Notes: generated by a model not told the origin, from the sequence alone. A stretch of DNA of 64,000 nt from Pseudomonas sp. RIT-PI-r (GCF_001297015.1 NZ_LIGE01000023.1:419092-483091), one strand, 5' to 3'; positions 28,879 to 38,174 are shown, counted from the first letter of the stretch. Translations and numbers: made by a program.

Positions 28879-29529
28879 ATGAACACCGCCGCATTGCGCG
28901 AGCAGATCCAAACAGCCCAACAACACGAGAAAGACACTGGCCTGCTGACCCGTCAGCTGGAAAGCAAGCTGCCGCATCTACACCCGTCGATCCAGTTACC
29001 GGAAGCCGACGCCAATGGTGTGCTGACGCGTTTTGTCGCCGCCTACATCGATGAAGTGCCAGACCTGCTGGATGCAGCCAATGAAGTCGCCAGGGAAGCG
29101 GGAATCGAATCGCAGATCAAACCGGTGTTGAAAATCGCCGAGCAGTATTTCCTCCAGCCGCCAGCCATCATGGCCGGGCACGTTGGCCTGGACAGCCTGC
29201 TCGACGAAGCCTATCTGGCGCACCGTTTTGTCGAAGAGGTCAACGACCTGTACATCAAGCATTTCGGCCAGCCACTGATCCCCCTGGACATGACGGTCGC
29301 CAACTTGATTGCTCACCAATTGATCGGTGAGGAATTTGCCAACCAGCTGGACGAAGCGGTGCATCACGCCATCGACGAGATGCTCAACGACGAGAGTTTT
29401 GCCTTGGAATCGGTAGAAATCTACCGCGAAAAACTCAGCAGCCCGGACACCGGCGCCGCGTGGAAACGCTGGCCGTGCATGAGCCGCCGCCTGGGCGTGG
29501 GGCTGGAGCTGGATCAGCCTGCTGCCTGA
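28879..29529 (+). CDS. Uncharacterised cytoplasmic protein (PA0104-like)
   Basis: A 216-residue protein without signal peptide or membrane helix that I do not recognise beyond its conserved position beside the aa3 cluster and sulP gene. It looks all-helical and acidic: VAAYIDEVPDLLDAANEVAR, IKPVLKIAEQYF, EEFANQLDEAVHHAIDEM. The ATG at 28879 has CTGGAG nine bases upstream; in-frame codons before it lack a Shine-Dalgarno. It is convergent with sulP, with a REP doublet between. No function assigned. Confidence 0.7.
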   Translation: MNTAALREQIQTAQQHEKDTGLLTRQLESKLPHLHPSIQLPEADANGVLTRFVAAYIDEVPDLLDAANEVAREAGIESQIKPVLKIAEQYFLQPPAIMAGHVGLDSLLDEAYLAHRFVEEVNDLYIKHFGQPLIPLDMTVANLIAHQLIGEEFANQLDEAVHHAIDEMLNDESFALESVEIYREKLSSPDTGAAWKRWPCMSRRLGVGLELDQPAA

Positions 29530-29545
29530 GTTACACACAATCCAA

Positions 29546-29630
29546 TGTAGGAGCTGCCGCAGGCTGCGATCTTTTGATCTTGATTGTTAAAAACAACATC
29601 AAAAGATCGCAGCCTGCGGCAGTTCCTACA
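29546..29630. repeat. REP doublet (family A, inverted orientation)
   Basis: Here the outer ends read TGTAGGAGCTGCCGCAGG and the inner ends CTGCGATCTTTTGAT, opposite to the copies at 10743, 14609 and 51102. The centre contains CTTGATTGTTAAAAACAACA. It separates convergent genes. Confidence 0.88.
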
Positions 29631-29653
29631 GGGTTTGAGTTCAACCCGGAGAT

Positions 29654-31180
29654 TTAGCCGGCAGCACCGATTCCGGTATTGGTCCGCACCCTGCCTTCAA
29701 GCCTGCGCTTCAACCCCCGCGACTCGATCAACAGCTTCGAGCCCTTCGCCGCATTCGCCCGGCCCCATTCTTCCAGCAACTCCAGACACGAATGGTCGAT
29801 GTAGCTCAGGTTATTGAGCGGCACATGCACCGTGGTGCCCACTGGAATACTGCCCAGCACCTGCGTCAGCGCCGGAACCTTGAGGAAGGTCGCCGCACCG
29901 ACCAGGCGCAATTCCATCTCACCGTCCTGCGGCAGATCGATCAGGCTGATCTTCAACCGCGAAGCCTTGAACGCCAGTTTCAACAGGGTCAGACCGAAAC
30001 CGAGCAGCACACCGGTCAGCAGGTCAGTGAAGATAATTGCCAACGCCGTCGCCGCGTAGGTGAACATCGGCATCCGTCCATATCGGCCCAGACCGCGAAA
30101 GGCTTTCAGGTCGACCAGTTTGAAACCGGTGTACACCAGCACCCCCGCCAGACTCGCCACCGGAATGCTTTGCAGCACGCTCGACAGCAACAGCACGAAC
30201 GCCAGCAGCCACAGGCCATGGAAGATCGTCGAGTAACGCGTGGTCGCACCGGCCTGAACGTTGGCCGAACTGCGCACGATGACCCCGGTCATCGGCAGCG
30301 CGCCGACCAGACCGCAGAGCATATTGCCGACACCTTGCGCCGACAGTTCTCGGTCGAAATCCGAACGCACGCCGCTGTGCATGCGATCCACCGCAGCGGC
30401 GGACAACAGCGTTTCGGCGCTGGCGATAAACGCCACGGCGAACGCGGCGATCAGCAACGTCGGGTCGGCCAGACTGAGCAGGTCCGCAGGTCTCAGCCAA
30501 TCGATGGCTTCCGCCAGATTCGCCGGCACCTCGACGCGTTTGACCTGCAAGGCCAGCAGCAGACTCGCCGCGGTCGCCAGACCGACACCGAGCAGCGCAC
30601 CCGGAATGAACCGCAGCGCATGCGGGCGAAATTTTTCCCACAGCCACATCACCGCAATCGTCGACAGCCCGAGCAATCCGGCCTGCCAGCCGAACGACGG
30701 CAAAGCTTGCGTGACTGCCGCCGGGAACGCCGCAAGGTTATCCAGCCCGGAAGGTTTCGGCGATGCATCGAGCATCACATGCACCTGTGAGAGCACGATC
30801 AACACGCCGATCCCGGCGAGCATACCGTACACCACCGCTGGCGCCGTAACCCGAAACCAGCACCCGAGCTTCAAGCGCCCGGCGACCAGTTGCAGAAAAC
30901 CGGCGAGCAGCAGAATCGGCCCGAGCATCTCGATGCCGTGCTGGCGCACCAGCTCGAACACCAACACCGCCAGACCTGCCGCCGGGCCACTGACTTGCAA
31001 CGGCGAACCCGCGAGCCAACCGACCACCAGACCACCGATGATCCCGGTGATCAAACCCTTGGCCGGCGGTAACCCTGAGGCAATCGCAATACCCATGCAC
31101 AGCGGCAGGGCGACCAGAAACACAACCACTGAAGCGAGCAGCTCCCGTGGCAACACCGCTTTCAATTGAGCCGCACGCAT
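29654..31180 (-). CDS. SulP-family inorganic anion transporter with STAS domain
   Basis: Membrane transporter for sulfate, bicarbonate or related anions; 508 residues with about 10-12 helices and a C-terminal STAS domain from about 400. PLCMGIAIASGLPPAKGLITG, in the first helices, and GLVGALPMTGVIVRSSANVQAG are family blocks; the STAS part includes LNNLSYIDHSCLELLEEWG. The start at 31180 is chosen for GGGAG seven bases upstream; a longer frame to 31210 is possible. Its neighbour is a beta-carbonic anhydrase, so bicarbonate transport is a reasonable guess. Confidence 0.87.
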   Translation of the reverse strand: MRAAQLKAVLPRELLASVVVFLVALPLCMGIAIASGLPPAKGLITGIIGGLVVGWLAGSPLQVSGPAAGLAVLVFELVRQHGIEMLGPILLLAGFLQLVAGRLKLGCWFRVTAPAVVYGMLAGIGVLIVLSQVHVMLDASPKPSGLDNLAAFPAAVTQALPSFGWQAGLLGLSTIAVMWLWEKFRPHALRFIPGALLGVGLATAASLLLALQVKRVEVPANLAEAIDWLRPADLLSLADPTLLIAAFAVAFIASAETLLSAAAVDRMHSGVRSDFDRELSAQGVGNMLCGLVGALPMTGVIVRSSANVQAGATTRYSTIFHGLWLLAFVLLLSSVLQSIPVASLAGVLVYTGFKLVDLKAFRGLGRYGRMPMFTYAATALAIIFTDLLTGVLLGFGLTLLKLAFKASRLKISLIDLPQDGEMELRLVGAATFLKVPALTQVLGSIPVGTTVHVPLNNLSYIDHSCLELLEEWGRANAAKGSKLLIESRGLKRRLEGRVRTNTGIGAAG

Positions 31181-31270
31181 GGCGATTCTCCCGAAGTTTT
31201 CTTCAGGCATGGCAAGGCCGGGTCGCTGAATCAGCGACCGGCGTCAAACCACACAGATGTTTAGGAGGAT

Positions 31271-31999
31271 TTAGAAGCGCGCTTTGGGCGTCGCCACCGG
31301 AATCGGATGGCTGCCGTCGAGCGGCAGGAAGCGTCCCTGATCCGCGTCGTAAGCTTTGATTTCGCTGGTTTCGATGTTGTAGACCCAGCCATGGATGAAC
31401 AGATGACCGTTCGCCATGCGCGAGGCTACCGAAGGATGGGTACGCAAGTGCTGCAACTGGGCGATGACGTTTTCCTCGGTGAGGATCGGCATGCTTTCTT
31501 TTTCGTCGGCACAGTGACAGTTGTCATGCACCATGGTTTTCGCGACTTCAGCGTGGCGCAGCCAGGCTTTGACCGTCGGCATCTTTTCCAGGCTGTCCGG
31601 ATTGAGCACAGCACGCATGGCACCGCAATCGGAGTGGCCGCAGATGATGATGTGCTGCACACCGAGGGCCAGCACCGCGTATTCGATCGCGGTGGAAACG
31701 CCGCCGTTCATCTGGCCGTATGGCGGGACAACATTGCCCACGTTACGGGTCACGAACAGATCGCCCGGCGAGCTCTGGGTGATCAGCTCGGGGACGATGC
31801 GCGAGTCGGCGCAGGTGATGAACATCGCTTTTGGCGCCTGGGCCGTGGCGAGTTTCTTGAAGAGTTCTTCCTGCTGCGGAAAAACCTCATGATGAAAATG
31901 CAAAAAGCCGTCTACGATCTGTCGCAGCGCTGCATCGGCGGATTCCGCTTCAGGGGTTTGCGCCGACACAGCCAACGGCTGTTTATCCTTGTCACTCAT
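31271..31999 (-). CDS. Beta-class carbonic anhydrase
   Basis: Converts CO2 and bicarbonate using zinc. Ligands are visible: Cys63 with Asp65 and Arg67 (CADSR), and His122 and Cys125 in GHSDCGAM. The protein has 242 residues without a signal peptide, so it is cytoplasmic; it corresponds to the psCA1-type enzyme of P. aeruginosa. It lies 90 bp upstream of the SulP start, same strand, and the pair is probably cotranscribed for bicarbonate handling. The 237-bp upstream gap shows no distinctive signal. Confidence 0.95.
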   Translation of the reverse strand: MSDKDKQPLAVSAQTPEAESADAALRQIVDGFLHFHHEVFPQQEELFKKLATAQAPKAMFITCADSRIVPELITQSSPGDLFVTRNVGNVVPPYGQMNGGVSTAIEYAVLALGVQHIIICGHSDCGAMRAVLNPDSLEKMPTVKAWLRHAEVAKTMVHDNCHCADEKESMPILTEENVIAQLQHLRTHPSVASRMANGHLFIHGWVYNIETSEIKAYDADQGRFLPLDGSHPIPVATPKARF

Positions 32000-32236
32000 G
32001 ATTCATCCTCTTAGGCGGATTCAGGGAGTCTTCCCCGGTATTCCGGTATGAAGCCAGTGGCTGTTTAAAACTATCCGGGTCATCCCGACCCGTCAGTCAC
32101 TCGATGAACAAGGTAGCCGCCGAAACTTAACTCAAACTGAATCAAACGCTCTAGAACGTGTGTTCCAGGTCACAAAAACGTGACTGGGTGTTTTCGGCGG
32201 AAGGATTCCAACCCCTCAACCATAGGCCAATTGTCG

Positions 32237-33295
32237 CTAAATCAACGACATCTGGCGACCCGGCGGACAGAAGGCAGTGCAATCGAGGTTGTAGCCTTCG
32301 CGGTGATTTAAACCAAGACGTTTAATTACCTTCGAAAACCTCTGAGCCAACAGATCGGCGAACGGTCCTTCACCGCGCATGCGTGCGCCAAAACGGCTGT
32401 CGTAGAGCTCGCCGCCGCGGCTCTGGCGGATCAGGCTCAGCACATGCGCCGCCCGTTGCGGGTAGTGCGCGGCCAGCCACTCTTCGAACAGCGGCGCCAC
32501 CTCCAGCGGCAGACGCAGCATCATGTAGGCCGCACTTTGCGCCCCTGCGGCGTGGGCCTCGGTGAGCAGGTTTTCGATTTCGCTGTCGTTGATCATCGGA
32601 ATCATCGGCGAACACAGCACACCGACCGGAATCCCCGCTTCGCGCATGACCCTGATAGCGCGCAACCGCGCCTTGGGGGCTGCCGCTCGCGGTTCGAGGA
32701 TACGTTTAAGTTCGTCGTCCAGCGTGGTCAGGCTGATCATCACTGCCACCAGTCGTTGTTCGGCCAACTCGGTCAGCAGGTCGAGGTCGCGCAGAATCAG
32801 CGAGCCCTTGGTGACGATGGTCACCGGATGCCTGTAGCGCAGCAGCACTTCGAGGGTCTGGCGGGTGATCTTGTGTTCGCGCTCGATCGGCTGATACGGA
32901 TCGGTGTTGGAGCCGAGATTGATCGGCGCACATTGATAACCGCGTTTGCTCAGTTGTTCTTCCAATACCTGAGCGGCATTGGTCTTGGCGATCAGCCGGG
33001 TTTCGAAATCCAGCCCCGGCGACATGTCCCAATAGGCGTGACTGGGCCGCGCATAGCAGTAGATGCAGCCATGCTCGCAGCCGCGATAGGGATTGATCGA
33101 ACGATCGAAGGGTAAATCCGGCGAAGTGTTGCGGGTGATGATGGTTTTCGCGGTTTCGATCATCACCTCGGTGTTCTGAGTCTCGGGCACTTCCTGATAC
33201 CAGCCATCGTCCTCGGCTACCGAGCGGTTCGGCGCGAAGCGGTTGTGCGGATTGGTCGCGGTGCCGCGACCGCGAGGTGGTAATGCAGTAGACAT
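32237..33295 (-). CDS. Radical SAM protein, PA0069 family, under a LexA box
   Basis: A 352-residue radical SAM enzyme of the photolyase-like Rv2578c/SPL branch. The 4Fe-4S cluster motif CEHGCIYC (Cys73, 77, 80) is followed by YARPSHAYWD, and later NLGSNTDPYQPIERE. The ATG at 33295 gives MSTALPPRGRGTATNP; a frame reading further upstream runs through a hairpin and is rejected. There is almost no leader and no Shine-Dalgarno between the LexA box/terminator and the ATG. PA0069 belongs to the LexA regulon of P. aeruginosa. Substrate is unknown; a role in DNA damage response is suggested by regulation. Confidence 0.87.
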   Translation of the reverse strand: MSTALPPRGRGTATNPHNRFAPNRSVAEDDGWYQEVPETQNTEVMIETAKTIITRNTSPDLPFDRSINPYRGCEHGCIYCYARPSHAYWDMSPGLDFETRLIAKTNAAQVLEEQLSKRGYQCAPINLGSNTDPYQPIEREHKITRQTLEVLLRYRHPVTIVTKGSLILRDLDLLTELAEQRLVAVMISLTTLDDELKRILEPRAAAPKARLRAIRVMREAGIPVGVLCSPMIPMINDSEIENLLTEAHAAGAQSAAYMMLRLPLEVAPLFEEWLAAHYPQRAAHVLSLIRQSRGGELYDSRFGARMRGEGPFADLLAQRFSKVIKRLGLNHREGYNLDCTAFCPPGRQMSLI

Positions 33296-33296
33296 G

Positions 33297-33340
33297 AAAA
33301 AACGCCCCGATACTGTATATGCACACAGTATCGGGGCGTT
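33297..33340 (-). terminator. Terminator of gluconate dehydrogenase operon, containing the LexA box
   Basis: Perfect 16-bp arms AACGCCCCGATACTGT and ACAGTATCGGGGCGTT surround an 8-nt centre; on the minus strand the stem is followed by TTTT and then the ATG of the radical SAM gene. It lies 31 bp after the cytochrome c subunit stop. Confidence 0.8.
33313..33328. promoter_or_regulatory. LexA (SOS) box
   Basis: CTGTATATGCACACAG has the CTG-N10-CAG layout and 13 of 16 bases of CTGTATATAAATACAG. It lies 17 bp before the radical SAM ATG and overlaps TATACA, a candidate -10 on the minus strand. Confidence 0.88.
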
Positions 33341-33371
33341 GCGCATCTGGCTAGTGCCGTTGGGCGACTGG

Positions 33372-34679
33372 TCAGTTGTGTTCTGTTACCTGACCGAGAT
33401 CATCATTGGAGGTATGTTTCATGTCCTCCTTGCGCAGTTCGGCGACATCGGCGGCAGTCACCGGCGCGCCCTTGTTGCCCCAACTGCCACGGATAAAGCT
33501 CACCACATCCGCCACTTCCTGATCCGACAGGCGCCAGGCGAAACCGGGCATGGTGAAGGTCGACGGTGCCGTGTGCGTCGCCGGCAACGTACCGCCCTTG
33601 AGCACGATGTGGATCAGCGATGTCGGGTCTTCCGATTGCAGCACCGGATTACCGGCCAGCGCAGGGAATACCCGGGTGTAACCGTGGCCATCGGTGCGGT
33701 GGCACGCGGCGCAGTTGTCGATGTATACCGAAGCACCGCGCTGACTGTCATCGCCGTTCCACAGGGCTTTCGCCGCTGTCTCGTCGTACTGATGCGGCTG
33801 ATCGTTCGGATCGGTGGCCGGCAGTGACTTGAGGTAGCGGGCAATCGCCGTCAGGTCGGCGTCGGTCATGTATTGCATGCTGTGGGTGACCACATCGCTC
33901 ATGCCGCCGAACACCGCGCTGCGATCGCTGCGTCCGGTCTTGAGGAATTGCACCAGTTGCTCCTCGCTCCAGCTGCCGAGGCCGTCCTTGTGATCGCCGC
34001 GCAAGCTCTTGGCGATCCAGCCTTCCAGCGGCGCACTGCCGGCGAGGAAGTTGCTGCCATCGGCAGCGCTGAGGGATTTTTCCTGCATGGTCAGCGCGCG
34101 TGGCGTGTGGCAGGCACCGCAGTGGCCGAGGCCTTCGACCAGATAGGCGCCACGGTCGATCACCGGGTCGGCACTCGTCGCTTTATAGTCCTCGACCTTC
34201 GGCGCAAACATCCAGCGCCAGCCCATCAGCGGCCAGCGCATGCTCAACGGCCACGGAATGTCACTGGCCTTGTTCTCCTGCGCGACCGGTTCAACGCCGT
34301 GCATGAAATACGCGTACAGCGCCTGCATGTCGGTTTCGCTGACGCGTGCGTAGGACGGATACGGCATCGCCGGGTACAACGTACTGCCGTTCCTGGCGAC
34401 ACCATGGCGCACGGCCTGATCGAAATCCTCGAAGCTGTATCCACCAATACCGGTTTTATCCGGGGTGATGTTGGTCGAGTAGATCGTGCCGATCGGGGTT
34501 TCCATCGGCAGGCCACCGGCGAACGGCTTGCCGTCCTTGGCGGTGTGGCAGGCTACGCAGTCACCGGCGCGGGCGAGGTACTCGCCCTGTTTGATCAAGG
34601 CGTGATCAATTTCAGCCGCATGGAGTGCGGCGCTACCGAGCAGCGCCAAAGTCGCGATAACGAGATTCTTCATGGTCAT
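33372..34679 (-). CDS. Gluconate 2-dehydrogenase, triheme cytochrome c subunit
   Basis: Passes electrons from the dehydrogenase to ubiquinone in the membrane. A signal peptide (to about residue 21) and three heme sites, CVACH at 41-45, CGACH near 188 and CAACH near 325, mark the family shared with alcohol and sorbitol dehydrogenase cytochromes. 435 residues. It is 6 bp downstream of the flavoprotein gene and last in a three-gene operon. A second ATG two codons in (MKNLVIATL) is an equally plausible start. A strong terminator with an embedded LexA box follows. Confidence 0.9.
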   Translation of the reverse strand: MTMKNLVIATLALLGSAALHAAEIDHALIKQGEYLARAGDCVACHTAKDGKPFAGGLPMETPIGTIYSTNITPDKTGIGGYSFEDFDQAVRHGVARNGSTLYPAMPYPSYARVSETDMQALYAYFMHGVEPVAQENKASDIPWPLSMRWPLMGWRWMFAPKVEDYKATSADPVIDRGAYLVEGLGHCGACHTPRALTMQEKSLSAADGSNFLAGSAPLEGWIAKSLRGDHKDGLGSWSEEQLVQFLKTGRSDRSAVFGGMSDVVTHSMQYMTDADLTAIARYLKSLPATDPNDQPHQYDETAAKALWNGDDSQRGASVYIDNCAACHRTDGHGYTRVFPALAGNPVLQSEDPTSLIHIVLKGGTLPATHTAPSTFTMPGFAWRLSDQEVADVVSFIRGSWGNKGAPVTAADVAELRKEDMKHTSNDDLGQVTEHN

Positions 34680-34685
34680 CGCTCC

Positions 34686-36470
34686 TTAAGCCTGCACCAG
34701 CGGGCCGGGGTTTTTCAGGTATTGCTCGCGGATCGCTTTCGCCGACCAGTAGGTCAGTGCGGCAACCAGGCCCGTCGGGTTGTAACCCAGGCCTTGCGGG
34801 AACGCCGAGGCGCCGGGCACGAAGACGTTGTGCACGTCCCAGCTCTGCAGATAACGGTTCAGCGCGCTCTTCTTCGGATCGGTACCCATGATCGCGCCGC
34901 CGTTGAGGTGGGTGGTCTGGTAGGACGCGGTGTTGAAGTGGTCGCCGACTTTCTTGCCGATCACGGCAATGGCTTTCGGGCTCATCGCTTCGGCGACCTT
35001 GCCCATTTTCTCGACCATGAAGCGGTTCATCTTGATGTCGTTTTCCTGCCAGTCGAAGGTCATTCGCAGCAACGGCAAGCCGTAGGCGTCGCGGTACACC
35101 GGATCGAGGTCGAGGTAGTTGCCTCGGTAGGACTGATGCGCGCCGTGAGCGTCCATCGACACCTGGTGGGTGTAGTAATCGGCGGTGGCGCGTTTCCAGT
35201 CACTGCCCCACGCGGGAGTGCCCGGCGGGTTCGAGGTACCGGCAATCGGCCGGCTGCCAGCCTGGTTGACCCACATCGGCGAGCCGCCGACGAAGCCGTG
35301 GGGACCGTGGTCGAAGTTGTCGGCGTTGAAGTCGTCCAGCGCCACGCCGTTGCCGCCGGCGCCGATGAAGTTGTTGGTGTGGGTGTCCTTGTCGAAGAAC
35401 GCCTTGATGGTCGCCATGTTCTGGTAGGCGAAGTTACGCCCGACCACGCCTTCGCCAGTGATCGGGTCGTACGGCTTGCCAATCCCTGAGAGCAGCATCA
35501 GACGCACGTTGTGCAACTGGAACGCGCCGAGGATCACCAGATCCGCCGGTTGTTCGATCTCGCGACCCTGACCGTCGATGTAGGTCACGCCGGTGGCTTT
35601 GGATTTCGTGCTGTCGAGGTTGACGCGCAGCACGTGCGAGTTAGGCCGCAGCTCGAAATTCGGCAGCGGCTTGAGCGCCGGCAGAATGTTCACGTTCGGC
35701 GAGGCTTTGGAATACATGTAGCAGACATAGCCGCTGCAGAAACCGCAGAAGTTGCACGGGCCCATTTGCGCGCCGTAAGGATTGGTGTACGGCCCTGACG
35801 TATTCGCGGACGGCAGGTTGTAGGGTTTGTAACCGACTTCTGTAGCCGCTTTGCCGAACAGCTGTGCGGACACGGTGTTCTTCTGCGCTTCCAGCGGGAA
35901 CGGGTTGGAGCGATCCGGCGCGTACGGGTTGCCGCCCTTGCCCTGACCGACCAGTTGGCCCTTCACGGTCCAGGCCTGGCCGGAGGTGCCGAAGACTTTC
36001 TCGGCGAAATCGAAGAACGGCTCCAGTTCTTCATAACTGACGCCGAAGTCCTGGATGGTCATGTCTTTGGGGATAAAGCTTTTGCCGTAGCGCTCTTCGT
36101 AGTGGCTGCGCATGCGCAACTCGATCGGATCTACGCGAAAGTGCACGCCCGACCAGTGCAGACCGGCGCCGCCCACACCATTACCCGGCAGGAACGCACC
36201 CAACTGGCGGTTCGGCAGAGCAATGTCGTTGACGCTATGACGGATGGTGACGGTTTCTTTCGAGATGTCTTGAAAGAGTTTTTTGCGCACGCTGTAGGTG
36301 AGTTCGTCGATCACCTGCGGATAGTTGCCGTCGGGGTAGGTGTCCTGCATCGGCCCACGCTCCAGCGCCAGCACGTTGAGACCCGCTTCGGTCAGCTCCT
36401 TGGCCATGATCGCGCCGGTCCAGCCGAAACCGACGATGACCGCGTCTACTTTCTTCATTACCGTTGCCAT
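34686..36470 (-). CDS. Gluconate 2-dehydrogenase flavoprotein subunit (GMC family)
   Basis: Oxidises gluconate to 2-ketogluconate in the periplasm. The FAD-binding motif GFGWTG is at residues 14-19 of the ATG-36470 product (594 residues), and the C-terminal GMC signature is HLNGGAIMGTDP. There is no signal peptide of its own; the Tat-exported small subunit probably carries it out. CNFCGFCSGYVC near 245-256 is a Cys cluster that may hold an iron-sulfur centre. The start is chosen by fit to family and its position 2 bp after the small subunit stop. Confidence 0.91.
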   Translation of the reverse strand: MATVMKKVDAVIVGFGWTGAIMAKELTEAGLNVLALERGPMQDTYPDGNYPQVIDELTYSVRKKLFQDISKETVTIRHSVNDIALPNRQLGAFLPGNGVGGAGLHWSGVHFRVDPIELRMRSHYEERYGKSFIPKDMTIQDFGVSYEELEPFFDFAEKVFGTSGQAWTVKGQLVGQGKGGNPYAPDRSNPFPLEAQKNTVSAQLFGKAATEVGYKPYNLPSANTSGPYTNPYGAQMGPCNFCGFCSGYVCYMYSKASPNVNILPALKPLPNFELRPNSHVLRVNLDSTKSKATGVTYIDGQGREIEQPADLVILGAFQLHNVRLMLLSGIGKPYDPITGEGVVGRNFAYQNMATIKAFFDKDTHTNNFIGAGGNGVALDDFNADNFDHGPHGFVGGSPMWVNQAGSRPIAGTSNPPGTPAWGSDWKRATADYYTHQVSMDAHGAHQSYRGNYLDLDPVYRDAYGLPLLRMTFDWQENDIKMNRFMVEKMGKVAEAMSPKAIAVIGKKVGDHFNTASYQTTHLNGGAIMGTDPKKSALNRYLQSWDVHNVFVPGASAFPQGLGYNPTGLVAALTYWSAKAIREQYLKNPGPLVQA

Positions 36471-36472
36471 GC

Positions 36473-37219
36473 TTACGCCCTCTCGCCGCGAATCGAAACT
36501 GCCGGGAAGGGGTATTGCTCGTTGCGTTCCACCCAATCCATGAAATCGGCGCGGGCGCCGGGGAAGCCGATCATGGTCCAGCCGACCATGCCTTTGTTGC
36601 CACCGTGGATCGGGTCGCAGAAGAACCCTTCCTTGGTGTTTTGCAGCAACAGATTGAAGAAAATCTTCGCTGGAACGGCGTCGAATTGCGCTTTTCCGGC
36701 TTCGAGTTGCTTGAGCAAATCGTCTCGGGTAGCGCTGTCTTGCTCAGCAAATACTTTACCGTTGAGGGATTTTGCCCACTGATCCGTGGCGGCGATGCCG
36801 AGGCGGTAGATCTCTTTGGGTACCAGTTTGCTCTGCCAGCCCATTTCCGGAGCGGCGTCGGCATTGAACGGGCCTTGCATGTACCACAGGGCACCGGCGG
36901 CGTACGGCGTATTCATCTGACGGTCGATGTATTCCGGCACACCGGCCTCTAGCGCTCCCGGGCCCTGGGCATCGTTGGGGATCAATTGCGCGACGGCGGC
37001 ATTGATGAATGCCCATTCCTCAGCCGTGAAATAGTTCGGCTGGTAAACACCGGCGTCGGTGCGAGCCGGTTGCGCGGCCGGTGCAGCAGGCGCGGCTTCG
37101 GGCGCCGCTTGCAGCACACTGCTGCCCAGGCTGGTGCCGGCCAGGGTGACCACCGGAATCAGGGTCAGGGATTTGCGTAAAAACTCACGCCGCGGGTTGT
37201 CTCGATCTTCATCAGACAT
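36473..37219 (-). CDS. Gluconate 2-dehydrogenase subunit 3 with Tat signal
   Basis: Small chaperone-like subunit of the membrane gluconate dehydrogenase. The N-terminus contains a twin-arginine signal, RREFLRKSLTLIPVV (Arg10-Arg11), followed by GTSLGSSVLQA. The rest has WAFINAAVAQLIPND, EYIDRQMNTPYA and DPIHGGNKGMVGWTMIGFPG, typical for the gluconate_2-dh3 family. 248 residues from the ATG at 37219, with GAGGTG upstream. First gene of the operon; exports the flavoprotein by piggy-back, as known for the family. Confidence 0.91.
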   Translation of the reverse strand: MSDEDRDNPRREFLRKSLTLIPVVTLAGTSLGSSVLQAAPEAAPAAPAAQPARTDAGVYQPNYFTAEEWAFINAAVAQLIPNDAQGPGALEAGVPEYIDRQMNTPYAAGALWYMQGPFNADAAPEMGWQSKLVPKEIYRLGIAATDQWAKSLNGKVFAEQDSATRDDLLKQLEAGKAQFDAVPAKIFFNLLLQNTKEGFFCDPIHGGNKGMVGWTMIGFPGARADFMDWVERNEQYPFPAVSIRGERA

Positions 37220-37523
37220 GGGGGTGCACCTCATCAGGCATTAGGGGACAGCCGTTTCTGCGAACGGCTTGAGGATTTTTCGTCGAGACGGATCCGGTCT
37301 GGCCCGGAAAAAGGGGACGCGTCTGCAACATGATGTGACAAATGGTAGCAGGCTAAGCTTCCGGATAAACCGATTCAGCGGAAAAAAGACCGGTTTTCTT
37401 AACTGCAATGGTCGAAAGCGTGCGGATTCACGTTTCTTTGACAGCCGCCTCACAGGGCTTTGACCGCGCAACGCCGAAGCTGCGTTTCCCCTCATCGATG
37501 AATCCCGACACGGTCACCCCAGC
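37220..37523. other. Divergent gap between gluconate dehydrogenase operon and TpbA-like gene (304 bp)
   Basis: A short hairpin AGCCGTT-TCTGCG-AACGGCT (37250-37269) lies in the leader of the gluconate operon. Elsewhere the region has no gene or repeat that I can support; promoters of both genes must lie here but none stands out. Confidence 0.4.
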
Positions 37524-38168
37524 ATGTCCCGAGTGCGTTTTTTCCCTGCCTTGTGTTTATCGTTTCTAGCGCTGTTGTCCTGGCTGCCGGCCCAGGCTGC
37601 GACGCCAGCGACAGCCCGGCCCGCTGATTGGGCGCAACCGGTCGAAGTGCAATACAACCTGTTCCAAATCTCACCGACGCTCTATCGCAGCGCCTTGCCC
37701 GATGGCGGCGCGGTGCCGTTGCTGAAAAATCTCAAGGTCGCCACGGTGATAAATTTCCTGCCGGAAGCGGATAGCGACTGGCTGTCGGAGCCTGGCATCA
37801 ATCAACTGCAACTGCCGTATCGCACCAACCACGTCGATGACGCCGATGTGCTGAAGACGCTACGTGCCATTCAGGCTGCCGAAGCCAGTGGCCCAGTACT
37901 GATGCATTGCAAGCACGGCTCCGATCGCACTGGCCTGATGGCGGCGATGTATCGCGTGGTAGTGCAGGGCTGGAGCAAAGAAGACGCCTTGAGCGAGATG
38001 ACCCAAGGTGGCTTTGGTGAGAGTGGGCACTTTCGCGACAGCGTGCGCTACGTGATGCAGGCCGATGTCGACAAGCTGCGCACGGCGCTGGCCAATGGTG
38101 ATTGCAGCACCAGCGCGTTCGCCACTTGCTCGATGAAGAGCTGGTTTCAGTCAGTCAATCTGAAGTGA
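37524..38168 (+). CDS. tpbA: Periplasmic dual-specificity tyrosine phosphatase, TpbA-like
   Basis: A 214-residue protein close to P. aeruginosa TpbA, which dephosphorylates the TpbB cyclase and lowers c-di-GMP. Signal peptide to about residue 25 (PAQA). The catalytic loop is HCKHGSDRTGL, with nucleophile Cys129 and Arg135 in the CX5R pattern; the general acid is Asp105 or Asp106 in HVDDADV. PTLYRSALPDG and VVVQGWSKEDAL also match. It is not beside a tpbB-type gene here, so the substrate is open. Divergent from the gluconate operon. A CCTCCCAC/GTGGGAGG stem follows. Confidence 0.8.
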   Translation: MSRVRFFPALCLSFLALLSWLPAQAATPATARPADWAQPVEVQYNLFQISPTLYRSALPDGGAVPLLKNLKVATVINFLPEADSDWLSEPGINQLQLPYRTNHVDDADVLKTLRAIQAAEASGPVLMHCKHGSDRTGLMAAMYRVVVQGWSKEDALSEMTQGGFGESGHFRDSVRYVMQADVDKLRTALANGDCSTSAFATCSMKSWFQSVNLK

Positions 38169-38174
38169 ATCCAA

